DNA from: JBMNNU01 sp050942695 | Lineage (GTDB): Bacteria; Chloroflexota; UBA6077 | Length of the DNA: 6,329 bases | Reading direction: 5' to 3' | NCBI GenBank assembly: GCA_050942695.1 | Contig: JBMNNU010000189.1 | Span: forward strand, 1 to 6,329 | Part shown: positions 1 through 6,087 of the stretch, piece by piece | How positions within the stretch are numbered: position 1 is the stretch's first letter | Layout: the number at the start of each line of letters is the position of its first letter | Made by a program: the position numbers and the translations under genes | The notes under the pieces: model-generated | Database searches by the model: none | The model's input: only the letters and a program-made list of their open reading frames with translations | Told to the model about the DNA's origin: nothing

Positions 1-2
1 TG

Positions 3-632
3 GCGCCCAAATCCAGTTTGGCAACTGCAAACCCCGAAGCCCTCAGGCGCCTGGATCTGCCGGAGAACATGGATCACTACCTGGCGATTCACCCATCCAG
101 CAGCCTTCGTGTGATGGCCGGAGCCCTAAAGCCCGAGGAGGGCGAGTTGGTCACTGCAGAAACGGTGGGAATAGCACTCCAGCAGCTTCGGCGCCACTTC
201 GCCTACCTGGTGATAGACACAAGTTCCCAGTTTACCGATCCGGTGCTGGCAGCTCTTGAGGCCTCGGATAAAATCTTCGTGCTCTGCTCACCAGAAATGT
301 CGCTCTTGCGCGATATTCGAGAATGTCAGAGAATATGCGACAGTGTCTTGCATATCCAGCGAGATAGGGTCCATTATGTGATGAATAATATCTTTCCCTT
401 CAAGACGCTTTCACGAGGGCAGCTCGAGGAGGCGTTGCAGAGGAAGCTGTTCGCCGAGTTGCCCTATGGGGGCGATGCGGCGGCAAAGACAGCGCTGAAG
501 GGAGAGACTCTCGTAGAGACCCGCTCTGGCTCTCCGTTAGCCAGGGGAATCCAGGCGCTGGCGTCGCAAGTGACAAACGAAGGGAAAAAAAGCGAAGGTA
601 ATCAGGATCGGAAGCGCAGCTTTTTCCGGTAA
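3..632 (+). CDS. CpaE/TadZ-like MinD/ParA-superfamily ATPase, 5'-truncated by window edge
   Basis: The reading frame is open from the first bases of the window, so the real start lies upstream. A TTG at 18 is the first possible start codon inside the window but has no reason to be the true one. What remains is the C-terminal half of a deviant-Walker ATPase. A hydrophobic strand ending in LVIDTSS (about nt 207-227) fits the Walker B strand. It is followed by a second strand, KIFVLCSPEMSLLRD, of the type seen in CpaE and MinD, then VMNN (about nt 381-392), at the adenine-contacting position of this family, and the ELPY strand. The P-loop and any receiver-like N-terminal domain are off-window. 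The C-terminus is a short, highly charged tail (EGKKSEGNQDRKR). CpaE/TadZ proteins localise Tad/Flp pilus machinery at the inner membrane. No other tad gene is visible, so a more general ParA/MinD-like role is possible. Confidence 0.75.
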   Translation, partial: APKSSLATANPEALRRLDLPENMDHYLAIHPSSSLRVMAGALKPEEGELVTAETVGIALQQLRRHFAYLVIDTSSQFTDPVLAALEASDKIFVLCSPEMSLLRDIRECQRICDSVLHIQRDRVHYVMNNIFPFKTLSRGQLEEALQRKLFAELPYGGDAAAKTALKGETLVETRSGSPLARGIQALASQVTNEGKKSEGNQDRKRSFFR

Positions 633-818
633 CTCGCGCTGTCATCCCTGACGGCGATGGGATCTCGACCGTTCCGGCGATGGTCGGTCTGGTGGAAATA
701 GTAACACTAATTAGTTTTTCTGCCTTTCAATATCGGTGTCGATACCGAGTGCAGTGCCCAGCGCCGCGCTCCGCTAAATCTCTAACCTCCTCAAGACCAT
801 CTTCTACCTTGCCTCAGC

Positions 819-847
819 TTGCTGGTTTCAAGTCTACTCATGATAAC
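819..847 (+). promoter_or_regulatory. Weak sigma70-type promoter candidate for trkAH
   Basis: TTGCTG (819-824) and GATAAC (842-847) are separated by 17 bases. They match the -35 and -10 consensus at 3 of 6 and 4 of 6 positions. A transcript from here would have a leader of about 85 nt before trkA. The match is poor enough to occur by chance. Confidence 0.25.
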
Positions 848-920
848 GTAGATGCTTTGGGGATTTATCTAAGGTTTCATGGGCAGCGGGATATTTGCGC
901 TCGTGACCACGGTATTAACC

Positions 921-926
921 AGGAGG
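921..926 (+). promoter_or_regulatory. Ribosome binding site of trkA (long spacing)
   Basis: AGGAGG is a perfect Shine-Dalgarno core but lies 13 nt before the ATG at 940, longer than the usual 5-9. No in-frame ATG, GTG or TTG lies between it and 940, and the protein starts at 940 directly with the first beta strand of the Rossmann fold, so the start is still well supported. Confidence 0.6.
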
Positions 927-939
927 CGTTTGCCGTTCA

Positions 940-2286
940 ATGAGAGTGATCGTGATTGGTGCTGGTGTCGTCGGTTATAACACTGCTTTGATGGTGTCTG
1001 ACGAAGGACACGATGTCATAGTTATCGAACAATCCCAGGAAAAAATCGACCGAATCCAGCGAAAGCTGGACGTGATGACCGTTTCCGGAAGCGGCGCGGA
1101 TCGCAAGGTGCTCGAGGAGGCTGGAGCCAAACAGGCTGACCTGGTTGTTGCGGCCACCGACATGGACGAAGTGAACATGATCGCCTGCTTTACCGCTAAA
1201 CAGTTGGGAGCCAAGCGGACAGTAGCCCGGCTGCGGCGGGAAGAGTATCTGGAGGCAGGCAACGGCGATGTAGCCTTTTCAGCTCTGGGGATCGACCACG
1301 TGGTAACCCCGGAGGTGGAGACCGCGGAGGAGATCATCGATATTCTCGTCTCCGGCTCAGCAATAGCAGCCGAGGATTTCGGAGCCGGCAAGATCAGGAT
1401 GCAGGAGTACCATATCACCCAAACTCCGATCGCCGGAATGCCTCTGTCGATGGTCAAGTTTCCCAAACCCTGTAAGATCGTCGCGGTAGTCCGGCCTGAG
1501 GGCACTGTGATTCCCCATGGCGACGACGTGATCCGCCCCGGCGACCACATCTACGTCGTTATGAACCGGCTGGATGTTCGGGACATAGAGCCGCTTTTCG
1601 GCGTACAGAAAGGGGCGGGCGTACCTCGAAACATAACCCTCTTCGGTTGCGGCCGCATCGGCTACAGGCTTGCAAAGATGTTGGAGCGCCATAACGTTGG
1701 CGTGAAGGTGATTGAGCAGAAGATGGATCGCTGCGAGGCTCTGGCGGCGGAGCTAAAGAACGCCAAGGTCATCTGCTCAGACGAGCATGAGCTGGACGTT
1801 TTCAGAGAAGAGGGGATCGCCGGCGCCGGCGCGTTCGTGGCCATCACCGCTAGAGGCGAACTCAATATCCTGATGGCAGCCCTTGCTAAGCAGATGGGGG
1901 TTCAGCGAACTATCGCGGTTTTCGACGAGCCCGAGTACATCCCTCTGGCTGAAAAATTCGGTATCGACGCCGCCATCAGCCCGCTACTGCTGAGCGCTGG
2001 CGCTATCCTGAAATTCCTTCGCAGAGGCCAGGTTCTCTCGGTGATGCTGCTGGAAAAGCAGCAGGCTGAGGCGATCGAAATACTGGTATCCCAGAGATCC
2101 CCCGTAGTAGGCCGCCAACTTAAGGCGCTTAAGATCCCGAGAAATGCCATTCTCGGGGCGATTTTAAGAAATGGTAAAGCAATCGTGCCCGACGGCGATA
2201 CCTATATGGAAGCCGGAGACCGCGTGGTGGTGGTCGCATTACCATCGGCCATAGCAGCCGTAGAGAGGCTGTTCGAACCGGCATGA
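940..2286 (+). CDS. trkA: Trk potassium uptake system NAD-binding gating subunit TrkA
   Basis: This 448-residue protein is the cytosolic regulatory subunit that binds NAD(H) or ATP/ADP and gates the TrkH potassium channel. It has the full double arrangement of TrkA: an RCK-N Rossmann domain (about 1-120) with GAGVVG at 7-12 and the acidic ribose-binding E30; a first TrkA-C domain (about 140-215); a second Rossmann domain (about 230-345) with GCGRIG at 236-241 and E259; and a second TrkA-C domain (about 365-447) ending in the typical AGDRVVVV strand. Length equals that of classical TrkA (about 450-460 aa), unlike the single-domain KtrA. The ATG start places the first glycine motif at residue 7, as expected. 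Its TGA stop overlaps the trkH start (ATGA at 2283-2286), which indicates one operon with translational coupling. No key residue is missing. Confidence 0.96.
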   Translation: MRVIVIGAGVVGYNTALMVSDEGHDVIVIEQSQEKIDRIQRKLDVMTVSGSGADRKVLEEAGAKQADLVVAATDMDEVNMIACFTAKQLGAKRTVARLRREEYLEAGNGDVAFSALGIDHVVTPEVETAEEIIDILVSGSAIAAEDFGAGKIRMQEYHITQTPIAGMPLSMVKFPKPCKIVAVVRPEGTVIPHGDDVIRPGDHIYVVMNRLDVRDIEPLFGVQKGAGVPRNITLFGCGRIGYRLAKMLERHNVGVKVIEQKMDRCEALAAELKNAKVICSDEHELDVFREEGIAGAGAFVAITARGELNILMAALAKQMGVQRTIAVFDEPEYIPLAEKFGIDAAISPLLLSAGAILKFLRRGQVLSVMLLEKQQAEAIEILVSQRSPVVGRQLKALKIPRNAILGAILRNGKAIVPDGDTYMEAGDRVVVVALPSAIAAVERLFEPA

Positions 2287-3743
2287 GGCTCATCGTTGTA
2301 GGTCATGTCCTGGGCATACTGTTGTTTCTTCTGGGCGGGCTGATGCTGGTTCCTTTGGGCGTCAGCCTCCTCCTTCAGGAGAGCGACTGGCCAGCTTTGC
2401 TGGCATCATCGTTGATAACCATCAGCGTCGGCGGGTCGCTATGGTTCTGGACTCGAAAGCAGCCGGGGCTAATGCAGCGCAAGGAATCGTTCGTAGTAGT
2501 GGCAATGGCCTGGTTGCTCGCCTCGGCCTTCGGCGCGCTGCCCTACATGCTGGCCGGCACCTTCACCAGCTTCATCGACGCCTACTTCGAGGCGATGTCG
2601 GGCTTCACCGCCACAGGCGCATCTGTATTAGCCGACATCGAGGCGCAGCCTCAGGGCATTCTCTTCTGGCGAAGCTTCACCCAATGGATCGGAGGTCTGG
2701 GGATAATTGCTCTCTTTTTGGGCATCGTCCCCCTGGTCAGAGTGGGTGGTGGTGGAGCCACTGCCCTCTACGAGGACGAGGCATCCGGACCCCAGGCAGA
2801 TAGGGTTACACCAAGAATCCAGGAGACGGCGAGGGCGGCGTTCCGAACCTATGTAGCGTTCACCCTTCTTGGTGTGATCTTGTTGGTGCTGGCCGGAATG
2901 TCGATCTTCGATGCCGCTAGCCATATCTTCAGCGCAATCGCCACTGGGGGCTTCTCCCCGAAAAACGCCAGCATAGCCTACTACAAAAACCCGGCAGTCC
3001 ACTGGATAATAACGGTTTTTATGGTGTTGGGAGGGATCAACTTCGGCCTCTACTATTTTTTCTGGAAGGCTAAGTTCCGCCAACTGTGGCAGAACACCGA
3101 GCTTAAGATCTACCTCGCAATGGTTGTAGCGGGTAGTATGCTGGTGACTACCGACCTTCTGTTGCAGGCTAGAGACACCTCCCTTTACGACATCCTGACG
3201 AGGGGTACCTTCCAGTATATATCGCTGCAAACGGGCACCGGGTTGGTGATCGCCGATTACGACCAATGGCCTGGCTTCTCCAAAACGCTCATGCTGTTCG
3301 CCATGTTCGTAGGTGCCTCGGCTGGCTCAACCTGCGGCGCCCTGAAGGTCGTGCGGCTGGTCGTGTTGGCTAAATACGCCCATCGTCAGATCTATAGCGT
3401 CTTCCATCCAAGGGTAATCAGCCCTTTGAAGTTGAATGGGCGGGCACTTCCGGACCACATAGTCCGCGAAACAGTCGCATACTTCATCGTTTATGAGGCC
3501 GTCTTCCTGGCCTCCACACTGGCGGTTTCGGCAATGGGGCTGGACTTCTCCGCCGCTATCACCGGTTCGTTAGCCACCCTGGCTACCGTTGGACCCGGGT
3601 TCGGCCAGGTGGGACCTCTCTTCAACTACGCCTGGATACCAGATCTAGCCAAGGTGATCTTCACCTTCAACATGTTCGTGGGCCGTTTAGAGTTCTGGAC
3701 GGTGCTGATCTTGCTGCGCACAGCCTTCTGGAAAGAGCCATAA
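2283..3743 (+). CDS. trkH: Trk potassium uptake system membrane subunit TrkH
   Basis: This 486-residue integral membrane protein is the potassium-translocating subunit, with four membrane-pore-membrane repeats in one chain. The four selectivity-filter segments are visible: FTATG (108-112), ATGGF (220-224), QTGTG (316-320) and the loop at 435-441 (TVGPGFG), each with its conserved glycine. Hydrophobic helices lie at about 7-30, 38-56, 70-92, 133-152, 188-207, 240-260, 275-294, 333-350, 398-418 and 456-478. The intramembrane loop that acts as the gate in TrkH/KtrB fits ASAGSTCGALKVVR (345-358). The C-terminal FVGRLEFWT motif (465-473) is typical of the family. No good Shine-Dalgarno precedes the start (only AGAGG 14 nt upstream), so translation probably depends on coupling to trkA through the ATGA overlap. 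The third filter has glycine (G318) where many relatives have threonine, which may be a harmless variant. Confidence 0.96.
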   Translation: MRLIVVGHVLGILLFLLGGLMLVPLGVSLLLQESDWPALLASSLITISVGGSLWFWTRKQPGLMQRKESFVVVAMAWLLASAFGALPYMLAGTFTSFIDAYFEAMSGFTATGASVLADIEAQPQGILFWRSFTQWIGGLGIIALFLGIVPLVRVGGGGATALYEDEASGPQADRVTPRIQETARAAFRTYVAFTLLGVILLVLAGMSIFDAASHIFSAIATGGFSPKNASIAYYKNPAVHWIITVFMVLGGINFGLYYFFWKAKFRQLWQNTELKIYLAMVVAGSMLVTTDLLLQARDTSLYDILTRGTFQYISLQTGTGLVIADYDQWPGFSKTLMLFAMFVGASAGSTCGALKVVRLVVLAKYAHRQIYSVFHPRVISPLKLNGRALPDHIVRETVAYFIVYEAVFLASTLAVSAMGLDFSAAITGSLATLATVGPGFGQVGPLFNYAWIPDLAKVIFTFNMFVGRLEFWTVLILLRTAFWKEP

Positions 3744-3749
3744 GCATCT

Positions 3750-3776
3750 GGCCTGAATCGGTCGCAAAACCAGGCC
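3750..3776 (+). terminator. Weak hairpin after trkH, possible terminator
   Basis: GGCCTG (3750-3755) pairs with CAGGCC (3771-3776) around a 15-nt loop, starting 7 nt after the trkH stop. No T-tract follows, so it is not a standard intrinsic terminator. It could protect the mRNA 3' end or be chance. Confidence 0.3.
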
Positions 3777-3822
3777 GTCATGCCCACCCTCTACATCGCA
3801 TAAAAAACCTAACAGTAGGGTT

Positions 3823-3899
3823 GCAGTTGTTGCCTGTCCAAATAATCATCTGCTAATATCTCCGACACCATTATTTGCTACAGCAGTTGTGGTAACTGC
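3823..3899. promoter_or_regulatory. Repeated GCAGTTGT motif flanking the bioY promoter, candidate operator
   Basis: The octamer GCAGTTGT occurs at 3823-3830 and again at 3883-3890, exactly 60 bp apart. The first copy runs into the -35 box and the second lies just past the expected transcription start. The second copy is the left half of an inverted repeat, GCAGTT/AACTGC (3883-3888 with 3894-3899, 5-nt spacer). This layout fits a repressor operator, but it does not match the BirA box (TTGTtaAC...GTtaACAA), so the regulator is unknown. Confidence 0.3.
3830..3859 (+). promoter_or_regulatory. Candidate extended -10 promoter of bioY
   Basis: TTGCCT (3830-3835) and TAATAT (3854-3859) are 18 bases apart, and the -10 hexamer is preceded by TGC, giving an extended -10 element. 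Both hexamers match consensus at 4 of 6. Transcription would begin near 3866 and give a leader of about 130 nt before the bioY ATG. This suggests bioY is transcribed separately from trkAH. Confidence 0.45.
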
Positions 3900-3976
3900 C
3901 ATTCTGGGCGCCGAGAGAAGGATCTCCACGAGCCCTCCCCGACCGCATGGGGATGCTTCACTCCGTTCAGAATGAC
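3899..3976. repeat. Imperfect palindromic intergenic repeat element (MITE/REP-like) in the bioY leader
   Basis: The left end (CCATTCTGGGCG...GAAGGATCTC, from 3899) is an imperfect inverted copy of the right end (GGGGATGCTTCACTCCGTTC then AGAATGAC, to 3976). The roughly 26-nt arms align with a few mismatches and a 2-3 nt gap, with the best match at the tips (ATTCTG 3901-3906 with CAGAAT 3968-3973). An inner stem TCCCC/GGGGA (3936-3940 with 3949-3953) caps it. From memory, the motif with GATGCTTCGCT...CAGAATGACA is a widespread intergenic repeat in many bacterial genomes, including Chloroflexota. It ends about 8 nt before the bioY ribosome binding site. Confidence 0.6.
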
Positions 3977-3983
3977 AATTTGG

Positions 3984-3990
3984 AAAGGAG
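3984..3990 (+). promoter_or_regulatory. Ribosome binding site that fixes the bioY start
   Basis: AAAGGAG lies 7 nt before the ATG at 3998. The upstream in-frame ATG at 3947 lies inside the palindromic repeat, has no such site, and would add 17 hydrophilic residues. This decides the start in favour of 3998. Confidence 0.8.
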
Positions 3991-3997
3991 ATCAGCG

Positions 3998-4588
3998 ATG
4001 CATTCACTGGTACGTTCCCTTCCCCTGGCTCGATCGGTTCATGGCCAATTCATCCTTGCCGCTGGCTTCGCCTGCCTGACGGCGCTGGGTGCATTAGTTT
4101 ATGTGCCCATTGGCCCCGTACCGATTACCCTACAGGTGCTGTTCGTCATCCTCTCCGGCCTCTTGCTCGGCAGCAGGTTGGGCGCGCTGAGCCAGATGCA
4201 GTACCTGGCACTCGGCCTCGCTGGCGCCCCGGTATTCGCCCAGGGCAAGTTCGGCCTGCTAGCGCTATTGGGGCCGACCGGCGGCTATCTGGTTGGCTGC
4301 GTGGCAATGGCATACGTGGTTGGGCTTGTCGCCGAGTCTACAGCCACGCCCGGACGAGTCCGCCTCTTCCTAGCAGGACTTATCGGGATACCTACGCTCT
4401 ACATCTTCGGAGCAACCTGGCTGAGCATCTGGTTTGCAATGGCAAATGGGACCAGTTGGATTGCGCAGTTGGACAATGCATGGCAGTTCGGTGTTTTGCC
4501 CTTCATCCTTCCAGACATCGGTAAGGCGCTGGTGGCAAGCGGCGTAGCCCTCTCTGGTCGCGCTCTACTGGGATTGCTGAAGCAGTAA
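3998..4588 (+). CDS. bioY: Biotin transporter BioY (ECF S component)
   Basis: This 196-residue, very hydrophobic protein is the substrate-binding membrane component of an energy-coupling-factor transporter for biotin. About six membrane helices can be seen (roughly 17-35, 44-60, 66-80, 85-110, 121-145, 164-190). Family hallmarks are VPITLQ (41-46), a long LLLGSRLGALSQMQYLALG stretch (55-73), the GPTGGYL signature (92-98) and the C-terminal PDIGKAL (172-178) with the conserved Asp and Lys. Length is normal for BioY (about 180-200). No ATPase (BioM/EcfA) or T-subunit (BioN/EcfT) gene is adjacent, so it probably shares an energising module encoded elsewhere; solitary BioY proteins with some transport activity are also known. 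The gene has its own promoter candidate and a good ribosome binding site, and is followed by a palindrome and a strong terminator. Confidence 0.95.
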   Translation: MHSLVRSLPLARSVHGQFILAAGFACLTALGALVYVPIGPVPITLQVLFVILSGLLLGSRLGALSQMQYLALGLAGAPVFAQGKFGLLALLGPTGGYLVGCVAMAYVVGLVAESTATPGRVRLFLAGLIGIPTLYIFGATWLSIWFAMANGTSWIAQLDNAWQFGVLPFILPDIGKALVASGVALSGRALLGLLKQ

Positions 4589-4602
4589 AAACGCATGTTT
4601 CT

Positions 4603-4672
4603 CGCAGTGGCCGATCTGATCCGACCGATCAGTCCGATCCGACCGATCCGACGGATCAGATCGGCCACTGCG
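4603..4672. repeat. 70-bp near-perfect palindrome with 9-bp GATC periodicity
   Basis: The outer 21 bases (4603-4623) are the exact reverse complement of 4652-4672. The 28 bases between are also nearly symmetric, so 31 of 35 base pairs match about a centre at 4637.5. Mismatched pairs are 4624/4651, 4626/4649, 4631/4644 and 4635/4640. Seven GATC sites start at 4613, 4618, 4627, 4636, 4645, 4654 and 4659, giving spacings of 5-9-9-9-9-5 with the middle GATC exactly at the centre. The inner part is a degenerate 9-bp tandem repeat (GATCCGACC type). It begins 15 nt after the bioY stop. No T-tract follows, so it is not a typical intrinsic terminator by itself. Confidence 0.9.
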
Positions 4673-4690
4673 TTAACCTGGAAGCTATAT

Positions 4691-4713
4691 CGGCTATAAA
4701 TATCAACGGCTAT
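4691..4713. repeat. Short direct repeat CGGCTAT
   Basis: CGGCTAT occurs at 4691-4697 and 4707-4713 (16-bp period) in an AT-richer stretch between the palindrome and the terminator. Function is unknown; it may be chance. Confidence 0.35.
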
Positions 4714-4753
4714 CACTGGACTGGATTAGCCCCTTTAGTGGGCTTCGGTCTCT

Positions 4754-4784
4754 TAGCGCGGTCGCTTTAGCGCCGCGCTATTTT
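4754..4784 (+). terminator. Intrinsic terminator downstream of bioY
   Basis: TAGCGCGG (4754-4761) pairs perfectly with CCGCGCTA (4773-4780). Inside, CGCT/AGCG (4763-4766 with 4769-4772) extends the stem to 12 bp with one bulged T, and TTTT follows at 4781-4784. The T-tract orientation suits plus-strand transcripts from bioY. Read from the other side, the stem would also lie 22 nt past the stop of the convergent minus-strand gene, so it may serve both, though no T-tract follows on that strand. A smaller stem, AGCCC/GGGCT (4728-4732 with 4740-4744), precedes it. Confidence 0.75.
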
Positions 4785-4801
4785 GCTGCTAGCTTCTCGC
4801 T

Positions 4802-5968
4802 TTATATCGTAGAGATGCCCTGTGGCAGAGCGAGCAGTGCCCGGACGTCGATCGGAATGAACTCCCCTCGAGAAACCGGAGGTTCCGCCGCCACCGCCAA
4901 CCACATCTTCATTTCCGCCGGCTCGAACAGCACGCTGATTGCCGTGCCATCGTTCGCGATCCTGGCAAACGGTTTTTCGCTGCTCTCATCTCCCTCGTAA
5001 CCGATGTCCCCCAGTATAGTGATGCCGTCGACGGGCTCGGTGATCTCGCGACCACAGAGCTGTTGCAACCTTCTCCACCTGGGAACCGAGTGAGGCTGAA
5101 GGTAGGGTTTTTGCAGCCTAGCTAGCTCCTGGCTGAGAAAATGGTTGGTAGCGACCAAAACACCTCCTTCAGGGGCTACTTCAAACACTCTCTTGCAGGT
5201 GATCTCGAAGAGGAGCGCCGAGTTCTCTCGGCCGGAGCTCACTATCAGGTTGTTGCCTATGGTTCTCCGTGATGAGCGAAGCAACGATCCTGCTTCGGTT
5301 AAAGTCGCAGCCTCTTCCATCAACCTGCGGTAGAGGAACGATGATGGGGTGCCGGTGGGCGTGTTTTCCCGGACGTAGGATGTTAGATTGCCCAAGGAGA
5401 GCCCTTTCTCATTGATCGCTGTCGTCACTCCAGCCAGCCCCGGCCAGCCTATCGAAACGAAACCGAAGCGATCTTTGGGGCGATATACAAAAACGACGCT
5501 TCGCTCGACCAGTAACCTCGCAACGGCGCCATGGTCATCTAAAGGGGTGCCCCGGAAGTGATAGTCCAGGTTTCTTCCGTGCAGCATCGTGCCGTTCCGG
5601 CACCGCTCACCCAACAAGACGAAGCTGGAGCATCCTAGCTTGGGCGCTCTTGGGGCTAAACGCCGCAGAATGTTTAGCAGGTCGTCCAGGGTGTTCATCA
5701 TCAGCAGGTCGGTGTAGGTTGCCCCGCTGCCGATGCTCAGACCTTTCAACTCCTCTCGAAAAGAGGGAGGGGTGTGGCGGCTCAAGATAACGGATAGGGT
5801 TCTGGCCGCCAGATAGAGTCCTGCTCCCTTTACAGGCCCCACCCGGCGGAAGATGTGATACTTCATCTGTCTAACGAGGAAGTCGATCTCTCGGCGCAGC
5901 AACCGACCGTGTGCCAGGCCGATTTCCTCAGGACTACCCTCGAGGACAACTACCCTGACATGCCTCAC
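4802..5968 (-). CDS. C45-family Ntn-hydrolase (acyl-CoA:6-aminopenicillanate acyltransferase-like)
   Basis: The frame opens with a GTG at 6037, but I choose the GTG at 5968 (388 residues). It has a GGAG 9 nt upstream, and the protein then starts at RHVRVVVLEGSPEEIGLAHG, where relatives begin. Numbered from there, the nucleophile motif GCSSF puts the catalytic cysteine at 113, which in this family becomes the N-terminal residue after self-cleavage. GRNLDY (131-136) supplies the Arg, Asn and Asp of the active site. NEKGLSLG (186-193) and TNHF (274-277) are the other conserved family motifs. No signal peptide or membrane helix is evident, so the protein is probably cytosolic. Family members cleave or form amide bonds, such as N-acyl side chains and linear amides; the substrate here cannot be told from sequence. 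The gene is convergent with bioY and divergent from the LarA-like gene. Confidence 0.82.
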   Translation of the reverse strand: MRHVRVVVLEGSPEEIGLAHGRLLRREIDFLVRQMKYHIFRRVGPVKGAGLYLAARTLSVILSRHTPPSFREELKGLSIGSGATYTDLLMMNTLDDLLNILRRLAPRAPKLGCSSFVLLGERCRNGTMLHGRNLDYHFRGTPLDDHGAVARLLVERSVVFVYRPKDRFGFVSIGWPGLAGVTTAINEKGLSLGNLTSYVRENTPTGTPSSFLYRRLMEEAATLTEAGSLLRSSRRTIGNNLIVSSGRENSALLFEITCKRVFEVAPEGGVLVATNHFLSQELARLQKPYLQPHSVPRWRRLQQLCGREITEPVDGITILGDIGYEGDESSEKPFARIANDGTAISVLFEPAEMKMWLAVAAEPPVSRGEFIPIDVRALLALPQGISTI

Positions 5969-5977
5969 CTTGCCATA

Positions 5978-5981
5978 CTCC
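5978..5981 (-). promoter_or_regulatory. Ribosome binding site supporting the GTG start at 5968
   Basis: GGAG on the minus strand lies 9 nt before the GTG at 5968. The alternative starts (GTG at 6037, GTG at 6007 and ATG at 5998) lack a clear site, and the last of these overlaps a TATAAT hexamer. Confidence 0.55.
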
Positions 5982-5996
5982 GAATGAGATTCACGC

Positions 5997-6002
5997 ATTA
6001 TA
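5997..6002 (-). promoter_or_regulatory. Candidate -10 box of the C45 hydrolase gene
   Basis: A perfect TATAAT lies on the minus strand. Transcription about 7 nt downstream (near 5990) would give a leader of about 22 nt before the GTG at 5968 and would exclude the longer ORF. No good -35 hexamer is found 15-18 bases upstream, so the promoter call rests on the -10 box alone. Confidence 0.4.
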
Positions 6003-6087
6003 AACACAAAATAAGCACAAATCGGACTATCGTTCACGCCAAGGTTTTTGTGATTGTCGTCCCAGGCTATTCCTGAAAGTTGCCTTG

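Larger units (their letters stand above)
633..939. other. Intergenic region and trkA leader
   Basis: This 307-base stretch has no convincing gene. It contains an 8-bp direct repeat GGCGATGG (653-660 and 676-683), a weak inverted repeat CGACC/GGTCG (666-670 with 682-686), a perfect 10-bp palindrome ACTAATTAGT (706-715), a near-palindrome of 16 bp (733-748, 14 of 16 positions symmetric) and a short stem TCTAC/GTAGA (833-837 with 848-852). None is followed by a T-tract, so no clear terminator for the upstream ATPase gene can be named. I looked for a c-di-AMP (ydaO-type) riboswitch, which often controls potassium transport genes, and did not recognise its core motifs. Confidence 0.6.

Noticed and set aside
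633..939. c-di-AMP (ydaO-type) riboswitch upstream of trkA
   Set aside because: The G-rich and A-rich conserved core segments of that family were not recognisable; only a TTGGGGAT fragment near 857 gave a passing resemblance.
680..943. An 87-codon plus-strand ORF whose stop overlaps the trkA ATG
   Set aside because: No ribosome binding site precedes it, its composition looks random (rich in Ser, Arg, Pro and Cys with no domain pattern), and it covers a region with promoter-like and symmetric sequences. The ATGA overlap with trkA is probably coincidence.
975..1550. A 191-codon minus-strand ORF within trkA
   Set aside because: It is rich in Ser, Thr, Ile and Ala as expected for the antisense of a Rossmann-fold gene, and lies wholly within trkA.
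2628..3266. A 212-codon minus-strand ORF within trkH
   Set aside because: It is an antisense shadow of a gene with clear family motifs in the other strand and has no recognisable domain.
3823..3899. BirA operator upstream of bioY
   Set aside because: No pair of TTGTtaAC/GTtaACAA half-sites at the usual spacing is present.
3947..3997. An upstream start for bioY adding 17 residues
   Set aside because: The ATG lies inside a palindromic intergenic repeat, has no Shine-Dalgarno sequence, and the added residues are unlike BioY N-termini. The ATG at 3998 has AAAGGAG at 7 nt.
4603..4672. The long palindrome as a CRISPR repeat or standard intrinsic terminator
   Set aside because: There is no repeat-spacer alternation with unique spacers, and no T-tract follows. 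The 9-bp repeats are contiguous and symmetric about one centre.
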